Part shown: positions 1-6,867 of the stretch, piece by piece
How positions within the stretch are numbered: position 1 is the first letter of the stretch
How the letters are laid out: each line of letters starts with the position of its first letter
Source: CAYMST01 sp964393115
GTDB lineage: Bacteria; Bacteroidota; Bacteroidia; Cytophagales; Cyclobacteriaceae
NCBI GenBank assembly: GCA_964393115.1
Contig: CAYMST010000248.1
Coordinates: forward strand, 1-7,179
Length of the DNA: 7,179 nucleotides
Direction of reading: 5' to 3'
The notes under the pieces: model-generated
What the model was told of the DNA's origin: nothing
What the model saw: only the letters and a program-made list of their open reading frames with translations
Databases searched by the model: none
Translations under genes and position numbers: made by a program

Positions 1-3000
1 AGTAAATGAATGGGGCCCAAAAGCTAATCTTATTCATACTTACTCCCTGCTGATCATAGATTCCAGCAATAAAATTGCGCTTTACCTGATTTATGGCCTT
101 ATGATAGGTTATGCCTTCATCAAAAACCATTCTGTAAATCTCAGAAGCTAAAATACTGGTGGCATAGTCATTTACGGCCCATAGCGAGGTCACTGTACTA
201 TTCGCCCCAGCAGCGATAAAGGCCTTATTTAGTCCTGAAACACCTTGACCTGCTTGTTCTTTTCCCAAAGCCGTTTGACATGCAGAGAGCATCACCAAAT
301 CCGCTTTTAATTTTAATTGCTCTACTTCATGTAAGTAGATGATCCCATCCTCACCGTTCCTTTCATCAGGAAACAATGTCATAGTAAATCCACTAAGCTC
401 AGGCACAAAACTCTCTACCCATCCATGTGTGGCAAAATGGAGTACTTTAAAGTCGTCTAAGCGATTTTGAGTGGACATTTGCTTTAATCTCGTTTCCGAC
501 ATCTCATTTCCTAAATAGACTTCTGCTGAAGGAATTGTTGCCTTTATTTTGTTCACTTCCTTCACCGTACCTGGAAGATAATTCATACTTGTATGTCCTA
601 AGTCCACCCATGACTGTCTCATCGACTTCTTCTTGTTGCCAATATCCTCAAATACCTTTAGTTTAATGCGCTGTATATCAGAGTAAGACTTAATGGCGTT
701 GGCGGTTAGGTTAGGCGTACTGAAGTTCGCTCCTCCCATAGCTAAAATACTACTAGATCTACCCTGATAGTTTCTCTCCTGCACGGCCTTAAGTACAGTA
801 GGACTTTGGATGTAAGAAATGTCAAAGCGCTCTACCATATACTTGCCTTGCTCATCTTTAATAGCTTCAAAAGGAATGTAAAAAAGTGGTCCATCAGGTA
901 CGATAATAAGTTCCTTCTTTCCTGTTAAGGAAGGATATAATGGTTTAATAAAAGCTTGGTAGTAAGCTTTTCCGAATTCGTCATTACTATAGTCTCGATC
1001 TGCTTTTAATGACTTTCGAAACTTCTCCGTCATGAGGTTAAAATCACCCGGGTTTAATTGATCACTTTCCAAAATAAAATTGGGCTGCCTCAACTCCTGC
1101 TGCGCGATTTCCTTCTCTGTATTTTCTAAGGCTTTCTTATAGCGCTGTCTAATCATCCTTAAACCGTCATAAGCTGCGTTAGCATCGAGCTGACTAAGAA
1201 CTTTCGCGGAGATACCGTCTTTCGTAATAGCATACATCAAAAAATTCCCGTCTTCTTTCCGAAAACTAAGTTTGCTGTAGTAAAGCACCGCTTGATCCGA
1301 AGAAAGCATAGCCTGAACCGCAGAGAGGTTCATGGGAGATTGGTCCTTATCAATGGATAAAGCGAGGTCGAGCGACTTTACCCTTTCAATCGTCTCAAAA
1401 GAAGCCTTGTGATTGCCTAGCTGATAGTAATCAAGTGCTAATAGAGCGTTGTTATTATACAAATTGGTATAAAACCTATTTCTGCTAAAATTATCAAGCC
1501 CCTTCAAATGAGTCGTCATTAATTCTTCAGCTTTAAGATGCATGGCTATAGCTTCATCCTCCGCACCAGATCGCCAAAGCCGCACTCCTATATTATAATA
1601 GTTAATTCCTTTTGCACCTTCCGACGAAGCATTTTCAGCGGATTGCTTGTAGGCGTTAATCGCTTTTGCGGTCTCTTTATTCATCAAATAGGCATTACCC
1701 AAATCATTGTAAGCCAAAGAAATGGTGCTCGTATATCCAGTGGAAAGCATGTACTCCACTTGCTTCTCGGCAAATCCTACCGCTTTCGGAGCATTTGATT
1801 CGCGGTAATAATTTGAAAGAGCGCCATAAGCCTTCGTCACATGAAGCGGTGAGGTGTATTGGCCATTCACTTGCTCAAGAGCCGTAGCATAAGGTTGTCC
1901 CTCACTTCTTCTGTTCAGGTAACCTAGTAAGTACAGTTTATCACCCAATAGGTTGAACAGCTCAAACTTCATCAATGGACCCTTTTGCGCCATCTCGACT
2001 CTCGTCGTATTAAGTGCCAAAGCCTTATCAAATTCGCCTGCTTCCAAAAAATACCGATACTTCGAATCGGTAAATCGACAATATAGAAAGGGGTTCTTCA
2101 CGCGCCCCTGCTCCTGCTCTCCCCATAGGCGTGCCTCTAACCAGTCGTAAGCAAAGTCATACAGAATATTCCGTTTCTCTTTGGGTAGTGATTTGTTATA
2201 CACTTGTTCTATCGCTTCGTCATACATAAAGTACATCACGCGATGCATCATTTCTCTAGGTAAACCGAGGTCATATATTTTCCGAATGGCGCCGTTGAAG
2301 CGAGTGGTAAGGCTCTGCTCGGAACGGGCAATATATTTCCCCTTGCAGTCGACGAATATTTTACGGTAAACAGCTTCGTAGTAACTATGGTCATATTTGG
2401 TAAACTCGGTCTTCAAATGCCTAATGGCTCTCCCAATAGTTGCCGCTCCAGATGGATTTGCGTTTACCCAGGCATTTTGCCACCCCTTCATGTACCCAGT
2501 TAAGTAATCAAACCATTCCTGGTTAAGCATTTTGGCTAAGTAGCCCGCGAACCTCAACGCCTCATCTTGATTGCCAAGCAGAGCTGAAAAGATGGATTTC
2601 TGTGCCATGATTTCAAAATCCACCGGGTCAATCACATGAGCTAAATTTATCTGTTGCATCGCCAAATCATATTGCTGATTTTGCATATTCGCTAGTGCAG
2701 CCAACTTGTAAAGCAACGCTTCTTCGGGATAGTATTTGATTAATCGTTGTGCTTCAAAACCTGCCATTTTATAGTCACCACTACTGTATGCGTCTTTTGC
2801 TTTTTTATATGCGGGTAGCTTATCATAGAAAGCCACATATTTTCTATTCACCGGTTTCTCGGGAGCAGTTTTATTGACCTCTTTGGTCACAGGCTTTTGT
2901 TGAGCTTTTTCCTTGAGCTTTTCCGGTTGATCATCAGCTTCTGCTTGTGTAATAATCTCTTCTTGCTTAGTCACGGTTTCTTGCTGATACGCTCCTTGCT

Positions 3001-4288
3001 TGATGTAGGAGACCTGGACGTCATCTATGAAAATGGTACTTAACTGATTGGCCTGGAACGATAGTACCTGCCCAAAAAATGGTATGAATGAATTAATAAA
3101 TACAAGTTCTTCATTTATGAAGAAATAAAAATAATCATCAACCTTTCGGATCGTCATCTTGTTATACCCTACTTTGTTGATTACTGCTGCTGTAGTCCAC
3201 CCTTTCAAGGTTTTCCAGTTCCCTTTTTCTTGGAGGTCGATAGTGAAATGTCCATTCCCCGAAAAGCAATATCTAAACCTATTGACGTTATCTGCTCTAC
3301 CCCAGCTTAAAGCGTTGGCGTTATTGTCTTCACCAGTGACAAACTGCATACTCGCTTCGATCTGAAAGTTCTTTGATTGGTCGATGGTGAATCCTTTATT
3401 TGAGTTAAACATAGCAGAAGGAAACGTCCCTTTTTTCAGTGATTGAATGACATACCGTCCATTTTCTACTTTGAAAGACCGGTTTTCTTGAAAAATCCCA
3501 TCTGCCCATTTGTATTTGTTATCCGCAAAATCTTCTGAGAAAATCAATTCACTTTGTTGATATCCGCTATAATATTGAGCGCCATTCTTCAGTTGAGGAA
3601 GAGTAATCTCTGTTTTGGAAACTCCTTTTCCCTTGATCAAATACCCAACTACGATGTTGTCAATCTCGGCTTTGGTAAATTCATTAATCAAAAACCCGAA
3701 TCGCTGACCGTAGAACAGCACAAAAGATTGCTCATACACTAAGGCTTCATTGATAAAGAAGTAATAGTTGTTCTTCACTTTTCTTACCGTAAGCTTGTTC
3801 CAATCTGATTTCTTAATCTCGTTAGAAACACTCCAGGATTGTAAATTGATAAACCCTCCATTTTCACGTTTTGAAATAAGGAATTTACCGTTTCGAGAAA
3901 AGCTAAAACGCAAGTTATTCCCATCCTTATCCTGTCCAAAAAGCAAGCTATTGGATCGGGTTTCTGAGCCTGAAAGTAGTTTTAAATCTAGCTCAATTTG
4001 AAAATTACGGGTTTGATCTATGGTAAAGTATTGCTGCTGTTTGTTGAGGTAAATCCACGGATTATGCCCACTACTTTTCCCCTCGACTACATACCTACCA
4101 TTTGAGATCTCTAATTTTCTATTCGAGTTTGTACCGGTAGCCCATCCGTAATGGTTTCCATGCTCGAAATCATCAAAGAACAAGATCCCATCCGGATCAT
4201 AACCGTATTCCTTATACTTTTCTTGTCCCCAAGCGGAATGCCCAGAAATAAACACTACTAGGAATAGAATTTTGATATCAATTTTCAT
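1..4288 (-). CDS. Exported TPR-CHAT caspase-like protein with two N-terminal LamG-like domains (3' end cut by window)
   Basis: One unbroken frame of 1429 codons starts at ATG 4288-4286 and is still open at base 1. Residues 1-21 form a signal peptide (cleavage likely at AWG|QE). Residues about 35-223 and 248-433 are two related beta-sandwich domains (FxDDF, NGRYV, FTIDQ, YFFINE) resembling LamG/DUF1080 folds. A Gln/Glu/Lys/Pro-rich linker (about 434-490) leads to TPR-like helices, clearest at about 493-600 and 780-970. The C-terminal part (about 1115 on) is a CHAT domain: VPDGPLFYIPFEA near 1130, catalytic His1288 in HFATHGW, catalytic Cys1337 in LSACQTALGKE, then SLWAVND and a terminal FWAPFIY, so probably only a few residues are missing. 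CHAT proteins are clan CD cysteine proteases related to caspases and separases; TPRs usually bind partners. Export to periplasm or surface is inferred from the signal peptide. The substrate is unknown. No Shine-Dalgarno is seen, as is usual in Bacteroidota. The family call is firm; the beta-sandwich subfamily is not. Confidence 0.93.
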   Translation of the reverse strand, partial: MKIDIKILFLVVFISGHSAWGQEKYKEYGYDPDGILFFDDFEHGNHYGWATGTNSNRKLEISNGRYVVEGKSSGHNPWIYLNKQQQYFTIDQTRNFQIELDLKLLSGSETRSNSLLFGQDKDGNNLRFSFSRNGKFLISKRENGGFINLQSWSVSNEIKKSDWNKLTVRKVKNNYYFFINEALVYEQSFVLFYGQRFGFLINEFTKAEIDNIVVGYLIKGKGVSKTEITLPQLKNGAQYYSGYQQSELIFSEDFADNKYKWADGIFQENRSFKVENGRYVIQSLKKGTFPSAMFNSNKGFTIDQSKNFQIEASMQFVTGEDNNANALSWGRADNVNRFRYCFSGNGHFTIDLQEKGNWKTLKGWTTAAVINKVGYNKMTIRKVDDYFYFFINEELVFINSFIPFFGQVLSFQANQLSTIFIDDVQVSYIKQGAYQQETVTKQEEIITQAEADDQPEKLKEKAQQKPVTKEVNKTAPEKPVNRKYVAFYDKLPAYKKAKDAYSSGDYKMAGFEAQRLIKYYPEEALLYKLAALANMQNQQYDLAMQQINLAHVIDPVDFEIMAQKSIFSALLGNQDEALRFAGYLAKMLNQEWFDYLTGYMKGWQNAWVNANPSGAATIGRAIRHLKTEFTKYDHSYYEAVYRKIFVDCKGKYIARSEQSLTTRFNGAIRKIYDLGLPREMMHRVMYFMYDEAIEQVYNKSLPKEKRNILYDFAYDWLEARLWGEQEQGRVKNPFLYCRFTDSKYRYFLEAGEFDKALALNTTRVEMAQKGPLMKFELFNLLGDKLYLLGYLNRRSEGQPYATALEQVNGQYTSPLHVTKAYGALSNYYRESNAPKAVGFAEKQVEYMLSTGYTSTISLAYNDLGNAYLMNKETAKAINAYKQSAENASSEGAKGINYYNIGVRLWRSGAEDEAIAMHLKAEELMTTHLKGLDNFSRNRFYTNLYNNNALLALDYYQLGNHKASFETIERVKSLDLALSIDKDQSPMNLSAVQAMLSSDQAVLYYSKLSFRKEDGNFLMYAITKDGISAKVLSQLDANAAYDGLRMIRQRYKKALENTEKEIAQQELRQPNFILESDQLNPGDFNLMTEKFRKSLKADRDYSNDEFGKAYYQAFIKPLYPSLTGKKELIIVPDGPLFYIPFEAIKDEQGKYMVERFDISYIQSPTVLKAVQERNYQGRSSSILAMGGANFSTPNLTANAIKSYSDIQRIKLKVFEDIGNKKKSMRQSWVDLGHTSMNYLPGTVKEVNKIKATIPSAEVYLGNEMSETRLKQMSTQNRLDDFKVLHFATHGWVESFVPELSGFTMTLFPDERNGEDGIIYLHEVEQLKLKADLVMLSACQTALGKEQAGQGVSGLNKAFIAAGANSTVTSLWAVNDYATSILASEIYRMVFDEGITYHKAINQVKRNFIAGIYDQQGVSMNKISFWAPFIY
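2990..4186 (-). repeat. Tandem duplication of a beta-sandwich (LamG/DUF1080-like) domain inside the CHAT protein gene
   Basis: Two copies of about 190 codons each lie head to tail, residues about 35-223 and 248-433. Matching landmarks keep an almost constant offset of 212-213 residues: D40-F41 against D253-F254, F88-T-I-D-Q against F300-T-I-D-Q, and the FINE motif ending at E181 against E393. Both copies contain FTIDQ followed by (T/S)(R/K)NFQIE, NGRYV, and (V/I)RKV before YFFINE. Similarity is visible in the protein but not as a DNA-level repeat, so the duplication looks old. Such folds often bind carbohydrate, but no ligand-binding residues can be assigned here. Confidence 0.8.
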
Positions 4289-4328
4289 AGTGAATGGTTT
4301 GCTAATGGATCGTCTGAACTTAGAAACC

Positions 4329-4359
4329 GGAAAATAGCCAACAACCTTAAAATCTACAA
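4329..4359 (-). promoter_or_regulatory. Weak candidate Bacteroidota promoter for the CHAT gene
   Basis: Read on the minus strand, TTG (4359-4357) is followed after exactly 20 bp by TATTTTCC (4336-4329). The Bacteroidota primary promoter is TTG near -33 and TAnnTTTG near -7, so the second box matches four of its six fixed positions. Transcription would begin around 4322, giving a leader of about 35 bases. This is a pattern match only. Confidence 0.22.
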
Positions 4360-4390
4360 GTAAGTGTAACATCTGGTCTGAAAGTAAACC

Positions 4391-4405
4391 TGTGAAACGG
4401 TCACA
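4391..4405. promoter_or_regulatory. CRP/FNR-like inverted repeat TGTGA-N5-TCACA
   Basis: A perfect 5-bp inverted repeat, TGTGA AACGG TCACA, sits in the divergent intergenic region. The arms equal those of the classic CRP site, but the spacer is 5 rather than 6 bp. Bacteroidota encode CRP/FNR-family regulators whose sites vary. The centre is about 110 bp upstream of the CHAT start and about 165 bp upstream of the DJ-1-like start, so it fits the CHAT promoter better. A further TGTGA half-site lies at 4441-4445. Binding is inferred, not shown. Confidence 0.35.
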
Positions 4406-4511
4406 AATCGCTCATTCTCTGATTTTAATTCATGATATCTTGTGACCAAAACGATTTAAAAAATTGATTTTCAACACACTTTCAAAAAAGTATGTATCTC
4501 TATATCTGGTA

Positions 4512-4531
4512 AGTATATTGATCTATATACT
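4512..4531. promoter_or_regulatory. 20-bp near-perfect palindrome, candidate operator for the DJ-1-like gene
   Basis: AGTATATTGATCTATATACT is symmetric at 18 of 20 positions: 7-bp arms AGTATAT/ATATACT around a TGATCT core that itself contains GATC. It lies 31 bp upstream of the DJ-1-like ATG and covers the TTG of the candidate promoter, where a repressor would block polymerase. The arms are AT-rich, which raises the chance of coincidence, but its length and position fit a dimeric regulator site. Confidence 0.4.
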
Positions 4532-4548
4532 GTATAGTCTCACATTTG
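4518..4548 (+). promoter_or_regulatory. Candidate Bacteroidota promoter for the DJ-1-like gene
   Basis: TTG at 4518-4520 is followed after 20 bp by CACATTTG at 4541-4548, which differs from TAnnTTTG only at its first base. Transcription would start around 4555, giving a leader of about 8 bases, very short but possible where Shine-Dalgarno sequences are not used. The 20-bp palindrome overlaps the TTG element. Confidence 0.3.
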
Positions 4549-4562
4549 GGTAATAAATTGAA

Positions 4563-5441
4563 ATGAACATGAACGCAATAAAATTGACCCTATTAAGTGC
4601 AGCACTGATATTGGTCATCCACAAATCATTCGGACAGTCAAAAGGAGTTTCTAAAACTAAAGATTTACAAGAAATGGAATCAGCCATCAAAGAAGATCAG
4701 CACTACGTGCATGCACATGGGTTTCCGACAAAAGGTAAAATACTGATGATTGCTAGTAGCCCTTCAGTATCAAAGCAAACAGGATGGCCCATCGGGTTTT
4801 GGGCAGCTGAGCTAACGCATCCCCTTCATGTATTCCAAGAAGCAGGTTATGAAGTTGAATTGGCTTCCACTGAAGGCGGTGAAATAGTAATGGATGGTTA
4901 CTCTAACCCTACTGATCAAAGTGGATACTCAGCACATGATGTCATCTCACTTGGTTACATGCAGCAAGACTGGTTTAACAATATGCTTAAAAACACCAAG
5001 AAGCTAACTGAGGTGGTTACAGATGACTATGATGCTATCTTTCTCGTGGGCGGTCAGGCCCCTATGTATACTTTTCGTGGAAATCATGATCTAGAGAAGC
5101 TCTTTGTGTCATTTTATGAAGCAGGCAAGCCTTCTTCAGCAGTTTGTCATTCTACTACGCTGTTACTGGAAGCAAAGCGTACCAATGGCGAACTTCTCGT
5201 GAAAGGAAAAACGTGGACCGGATTTGCTAACGCTGAGGAAGAGTTTGCGGATCAGGCTGTCGGACAGAAAATCCAACCTTATAGAATTGAAGATGAGGCA
5301 AGAAAACTGGAGGGCACAAACTTTAAAGTAGCGGCTCCATTCTCTTCTTATGCCATCACCGACGGTAACTTGATCACTGGACAACAACAGAATTCAGGGG
5401 CAGCTGCTGCTAAAATGGTAGTTGAGCTACTTTCCAAATAA
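4563..5441 (+). CDS. Exported DJ-1/PfpI superfamily protein, Hsp31-like
   Basis: The 292-residue product has a signal peptide at residues 1-24 (hydrophobic TLLSAALILVI, junction FG|QS), so it should act in the periplasm or outside the cell. The rest is one DJ-1/PfpI (class I glutamine-amidotransferase-like) domain. It has ILMIASS at about 60, the conserved acidic Glu83 in GFWAAELTHP, VGGQAPM near 162-168, and the nucleophile elbow AVCHST with Cys195-His196. A Glu cluster at 225-227 in TGFANAEEE lies 30-32 residues after the Cys, where yeast Hsp31 has its third catalytic residue; LITGQQQNSG near 270 is also typical. Characterised relatives are glutathione-independent glyoxalases (methylglyoxal to lactate), and deglycase or chaperone roles have been proposed. 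The reaction here is inferred from intact residues only. Two in-frame ATGs lie 6 bases apart (MNMN); the first is used. The gene is divergent from the CHAT gene and followed by a hairpin. Confidence 0.9.
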   Translation: MNMNAIKLTLLSAALILVIHKSFGQSKGVSKTKDLQEMESAIKEDQHYVHAHGFPTKGKILMIASSPSVSKQTGWPIGFWAAELTHPLHVFQEAGYEVELASTEGGEIVMDGYSNPTDQSGYSAHDVISLGYMQQDWFNNMLKNTKKLTEVVTDDYDAIFLVGGQAPMYTFRGNHDLEKLFVSFYEAGKPSSAVCHSTTLLLEAKRTNGELLVKGKTWTGFANAEEEFADQAVGQKIQPYRIEDEARKLEGTNFKVAAPFSSYAITDGNLITGQQQNSGAAAAKMVVELLSK

Positions 5442-5453
5442 TCAAAATAATGG

Positions 5454-5478
5454 AGCAAGGAAGTGAAATTTCCTTGCT
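5454..5478 (+). terminator. Hairpin after the DJ-1-like gene, candidate terminator
   Basis: AGCAAGGAA and TTCCTTGCT form a perfect 9-bp stem with a 7-base loop (GTGAAAT), beginning 13 bp after the stop codon. The sequence that follows is pyrimidine-rich (TACTTCTACTCCT) rather than a clean T run. Termination may therefore be partial, letting some transcripts continue into the barrel gene 28 bp further on. It could instead stabilise the 3' end of the upstream message. Confidence 0.5.
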
Positions 5479-5505
5479 TACTTCTACTCCTATAGTATCA
5501 TAAAA

Positions 5506-6114
5506 ATGAAGCAATTTCTTACTTCCTGCGCGCTTATATTGCTCCTCACTTTTCATTCGATTGCCCAGAGCTTTGAATTCATGCCTGGTACAAAACGAAT
5601 TTTCATCGATGCTCAATGGCTAGAAACGTTTGACGAAAACAAAAAATGGTCTTTGTTTAGCAGATCGAGGGCAACTACGGATTATGATCAAAACACTAAT
5701 CTGTTTACCGGTGCTTATCTCAACTACACTTCAACATCAGGAATTGGAGGAACGGTATTGGGAAGAGTTTCTGGTTTAGGATCTGGAGTAGATGCAGGAG
5801 TACATCTATTTAAGATGAAAAAAGCCATCATGCTCTATGCTTTAGCTTCTATTGAGGTATCTGAACCTAATACCTACTCATGGTTTTCAATCCTACGGTA
5901 TACCTCTCAAATAAATGATAAGTGGAAGCTATATTCGAGTCTGGAGCTCTTTTCCAATTTCAACAAAGTCGATCATGTAGCCAGCGTGCAAAGGATGAGA
6001 CTAGGGCTTGACTACAAAGGATACCAGTTTGGCTTAGCTCTAAATCTTTCCGGTCTAGGAAAGGATTACTCCACCGATTCCAACCCCGGACTATTTATTC
6101 GAAAACAATTCTAG
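5506..6114 (+). CDS. Small exported protein of unknown function, probable outer-membrane beta barrel
   Basis: The 202-residue product has a signal peptide at residues 1-21 (LTSCALILLLTF, junction IAQ|S). The mature part, about 180 residues, alternates polar and hydrophobic positions in short stretches rich in Tyr, Phe, Gly and Ser (FTGAYLNYTS, SWFSILRYTS, KLYSSLELFSNF, YQFGLALNLSGLG). It ends with Phe after RKQ, the usual C-terminal aromatic of outer-membrane barrels. The size suits a barrel of about eight strands. No catalytic motif is visible and I do not recognise the family. The start ATG has no clear Shine-Dalgarno, and the signal peptide begins right at it. It lies 64 bp after the DJ-1-like gene on the same strand and may be transcribed with it by read-through. 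The gene is surely coding; the barrel call is an inference from sequence pattern. Confidence 0.8.
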   Translation: MKQFLTSCALILLLTFHSIAQSFEFMPGTKRIFIDAQWLETFDENKKWSLFSRSRATTDYDQNTNLFTGAYLNYTSTSGIGGTVLGRVSGLGSGVDAGVHLFKMKKAIMLYALASIEVSEPNTYSWFSILRYTSQINDKWKLYSSLELFSNFNKVDHVASVQRMRLGLDYKGYQFGLALNLSGLGKDYSTDSNPGLFIRKQF

Positions 6115-6135
6115 TTGGAGAAGTTGAAGTAAATA

Positions 6136-6867
6136 CTAGTTTTCGTTACTGGCCGTCGCACCACCTGTGCAATGTTCTAATAGTCTATTTCTGGCCGACT
6201 GTAATTCTCGATTGTTTCTTCCTTCCAACTCGCTCAAGTGTACGATCTGATCAGCCGACATCTCATGTATATCAGCTACAATCAGCCAATCCACCGTTTC
6301 GGTAAACGGAGGAGTGGTAAGTGAACCCTCGTAGTGATAATAGTTTTTTAGATCGTTCAGCGTGAACTCTTCAGTAACATTTAGTGATTTCTCTTCAATA
6401 TCTACATCAATACATGCCTTAGGTACCTCATCTAAAAACCGTTTTAGAAAAAGGTCTTCTTTACCAAATTTGTACAAAATCGCAATAACCAAGTAAGAAG
6501 TTCTCTCTCCTTCCTGATGCTCATGTACCATGTGCATTTCTACGGGATACTGAATGCTATCAAGGTAGTGCTCCGACGGTGTGTGATAATGCAACTGCTT
6601 AAATTCATAGCGTCTTCCATCAAACGAAACAAAACTCCCCGGATCGTACACGAGCTTAACAGAATGCTCTTTATGTTCGATATGCTCGTGTGATTTGGCG
6701 TAGTGCATGTCTAGCGAGTGAACTTGCTCTTTAGCCATGCTTCGTTGGATGTTTATGGGCGACTGCCTCTTTCCCAATTCTAGTGATGAAATTTTTTGCG
6801 CAAAAGATTGTGTAATTGCAACACTAAAAACCAAAAGTAATTGTAAAAGTCTCATTTGACATTTCAT
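6136..6867 (-). CDS. Exported alpha-class carbonic anhydrase with shortened N-terminus
   Basis: Alpha-carbonic anhydrases interconvert CO2 and bicarbonate with a zinc ion. The frame opens at TTG 6882, but the first ATG is 6867 and a second is 6855; both ATGs give a good signal peptide (LLQLLLVFSVAIT, junction FAQ|K), and I take 6867 (243 residues). The frame cannot extend past 6888 because of a TGA. Numbering from the TTG as residue 1: QSPINI 40-45; zinc ligands His98 and His100 in LHYHTPSEH and His117 in EMHMVHEH; likely proton-shuttle His73; Glu104 and Thr189 (SLTTPP) of the hydrogen-bond network. The active site therefore looks complete. Only about 10 mature residues precede QSPINI, so the usual WxYxGxxGPxxW segment is absent, and the Cys often found after TTPP is Phe193. 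The stop lies 21 bp from the convergent barrel gene. Confidence 0.93.
   Translation of the reverse strand: MKCQMRLLQLLLVFSVAITQSFAQKISSLELGKRQSPINIQRSMAKEQVHSLDMHYAKSHEHIEHKEHSVKLVYDPGSFVSFDGRRYEFKQLHYHTPSEHYLDSIQYPVEMHMVHEHQEGERTSYLVIAILYKFGKEDLFLKRFLDEVPKACIDVDIEEKSLNVTEEFTLNDLKNYYHYEGSLTTPPFTETVDWLIVADIHEMSADQIVHLSELEGRNNRELQSARNRLLEHCTGGATASNEN

Noticed and set aside
1538..4001. Several short plus-strand open frames of 62-86 codons
   Set aside because: They lie antisense inside the long CHAT gene, share no recognisable motifs, and have the low-complexity look of shadow frames.
1..4288. Link to type III-E CRISPR (Craspase) through the TPR-CHAT architecture
   Set aside because: There is no CRISPR array or Cas gene in the window, and this protein has a signal peptide and extra N-terminal domains that Craspase lacks.
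5163..5616. Two minus-strand open frames of 68-74 codons over the DJ-1-like and barrel genes
   Set aside because: Both oppose well-supported genes that show real domains; the first covers the conserved Cys/Glu part of the DJ-1-like gene, and neither has a family motif.
6111..6139. Possible bidirectional terminator between the convergent genes (CTAGT ... ACTAG)
   Set aside because: The arms are only 5 bp with a 19-base gap, there is no GC-rich stem or T run, and the space between the stops is just 21 bp.
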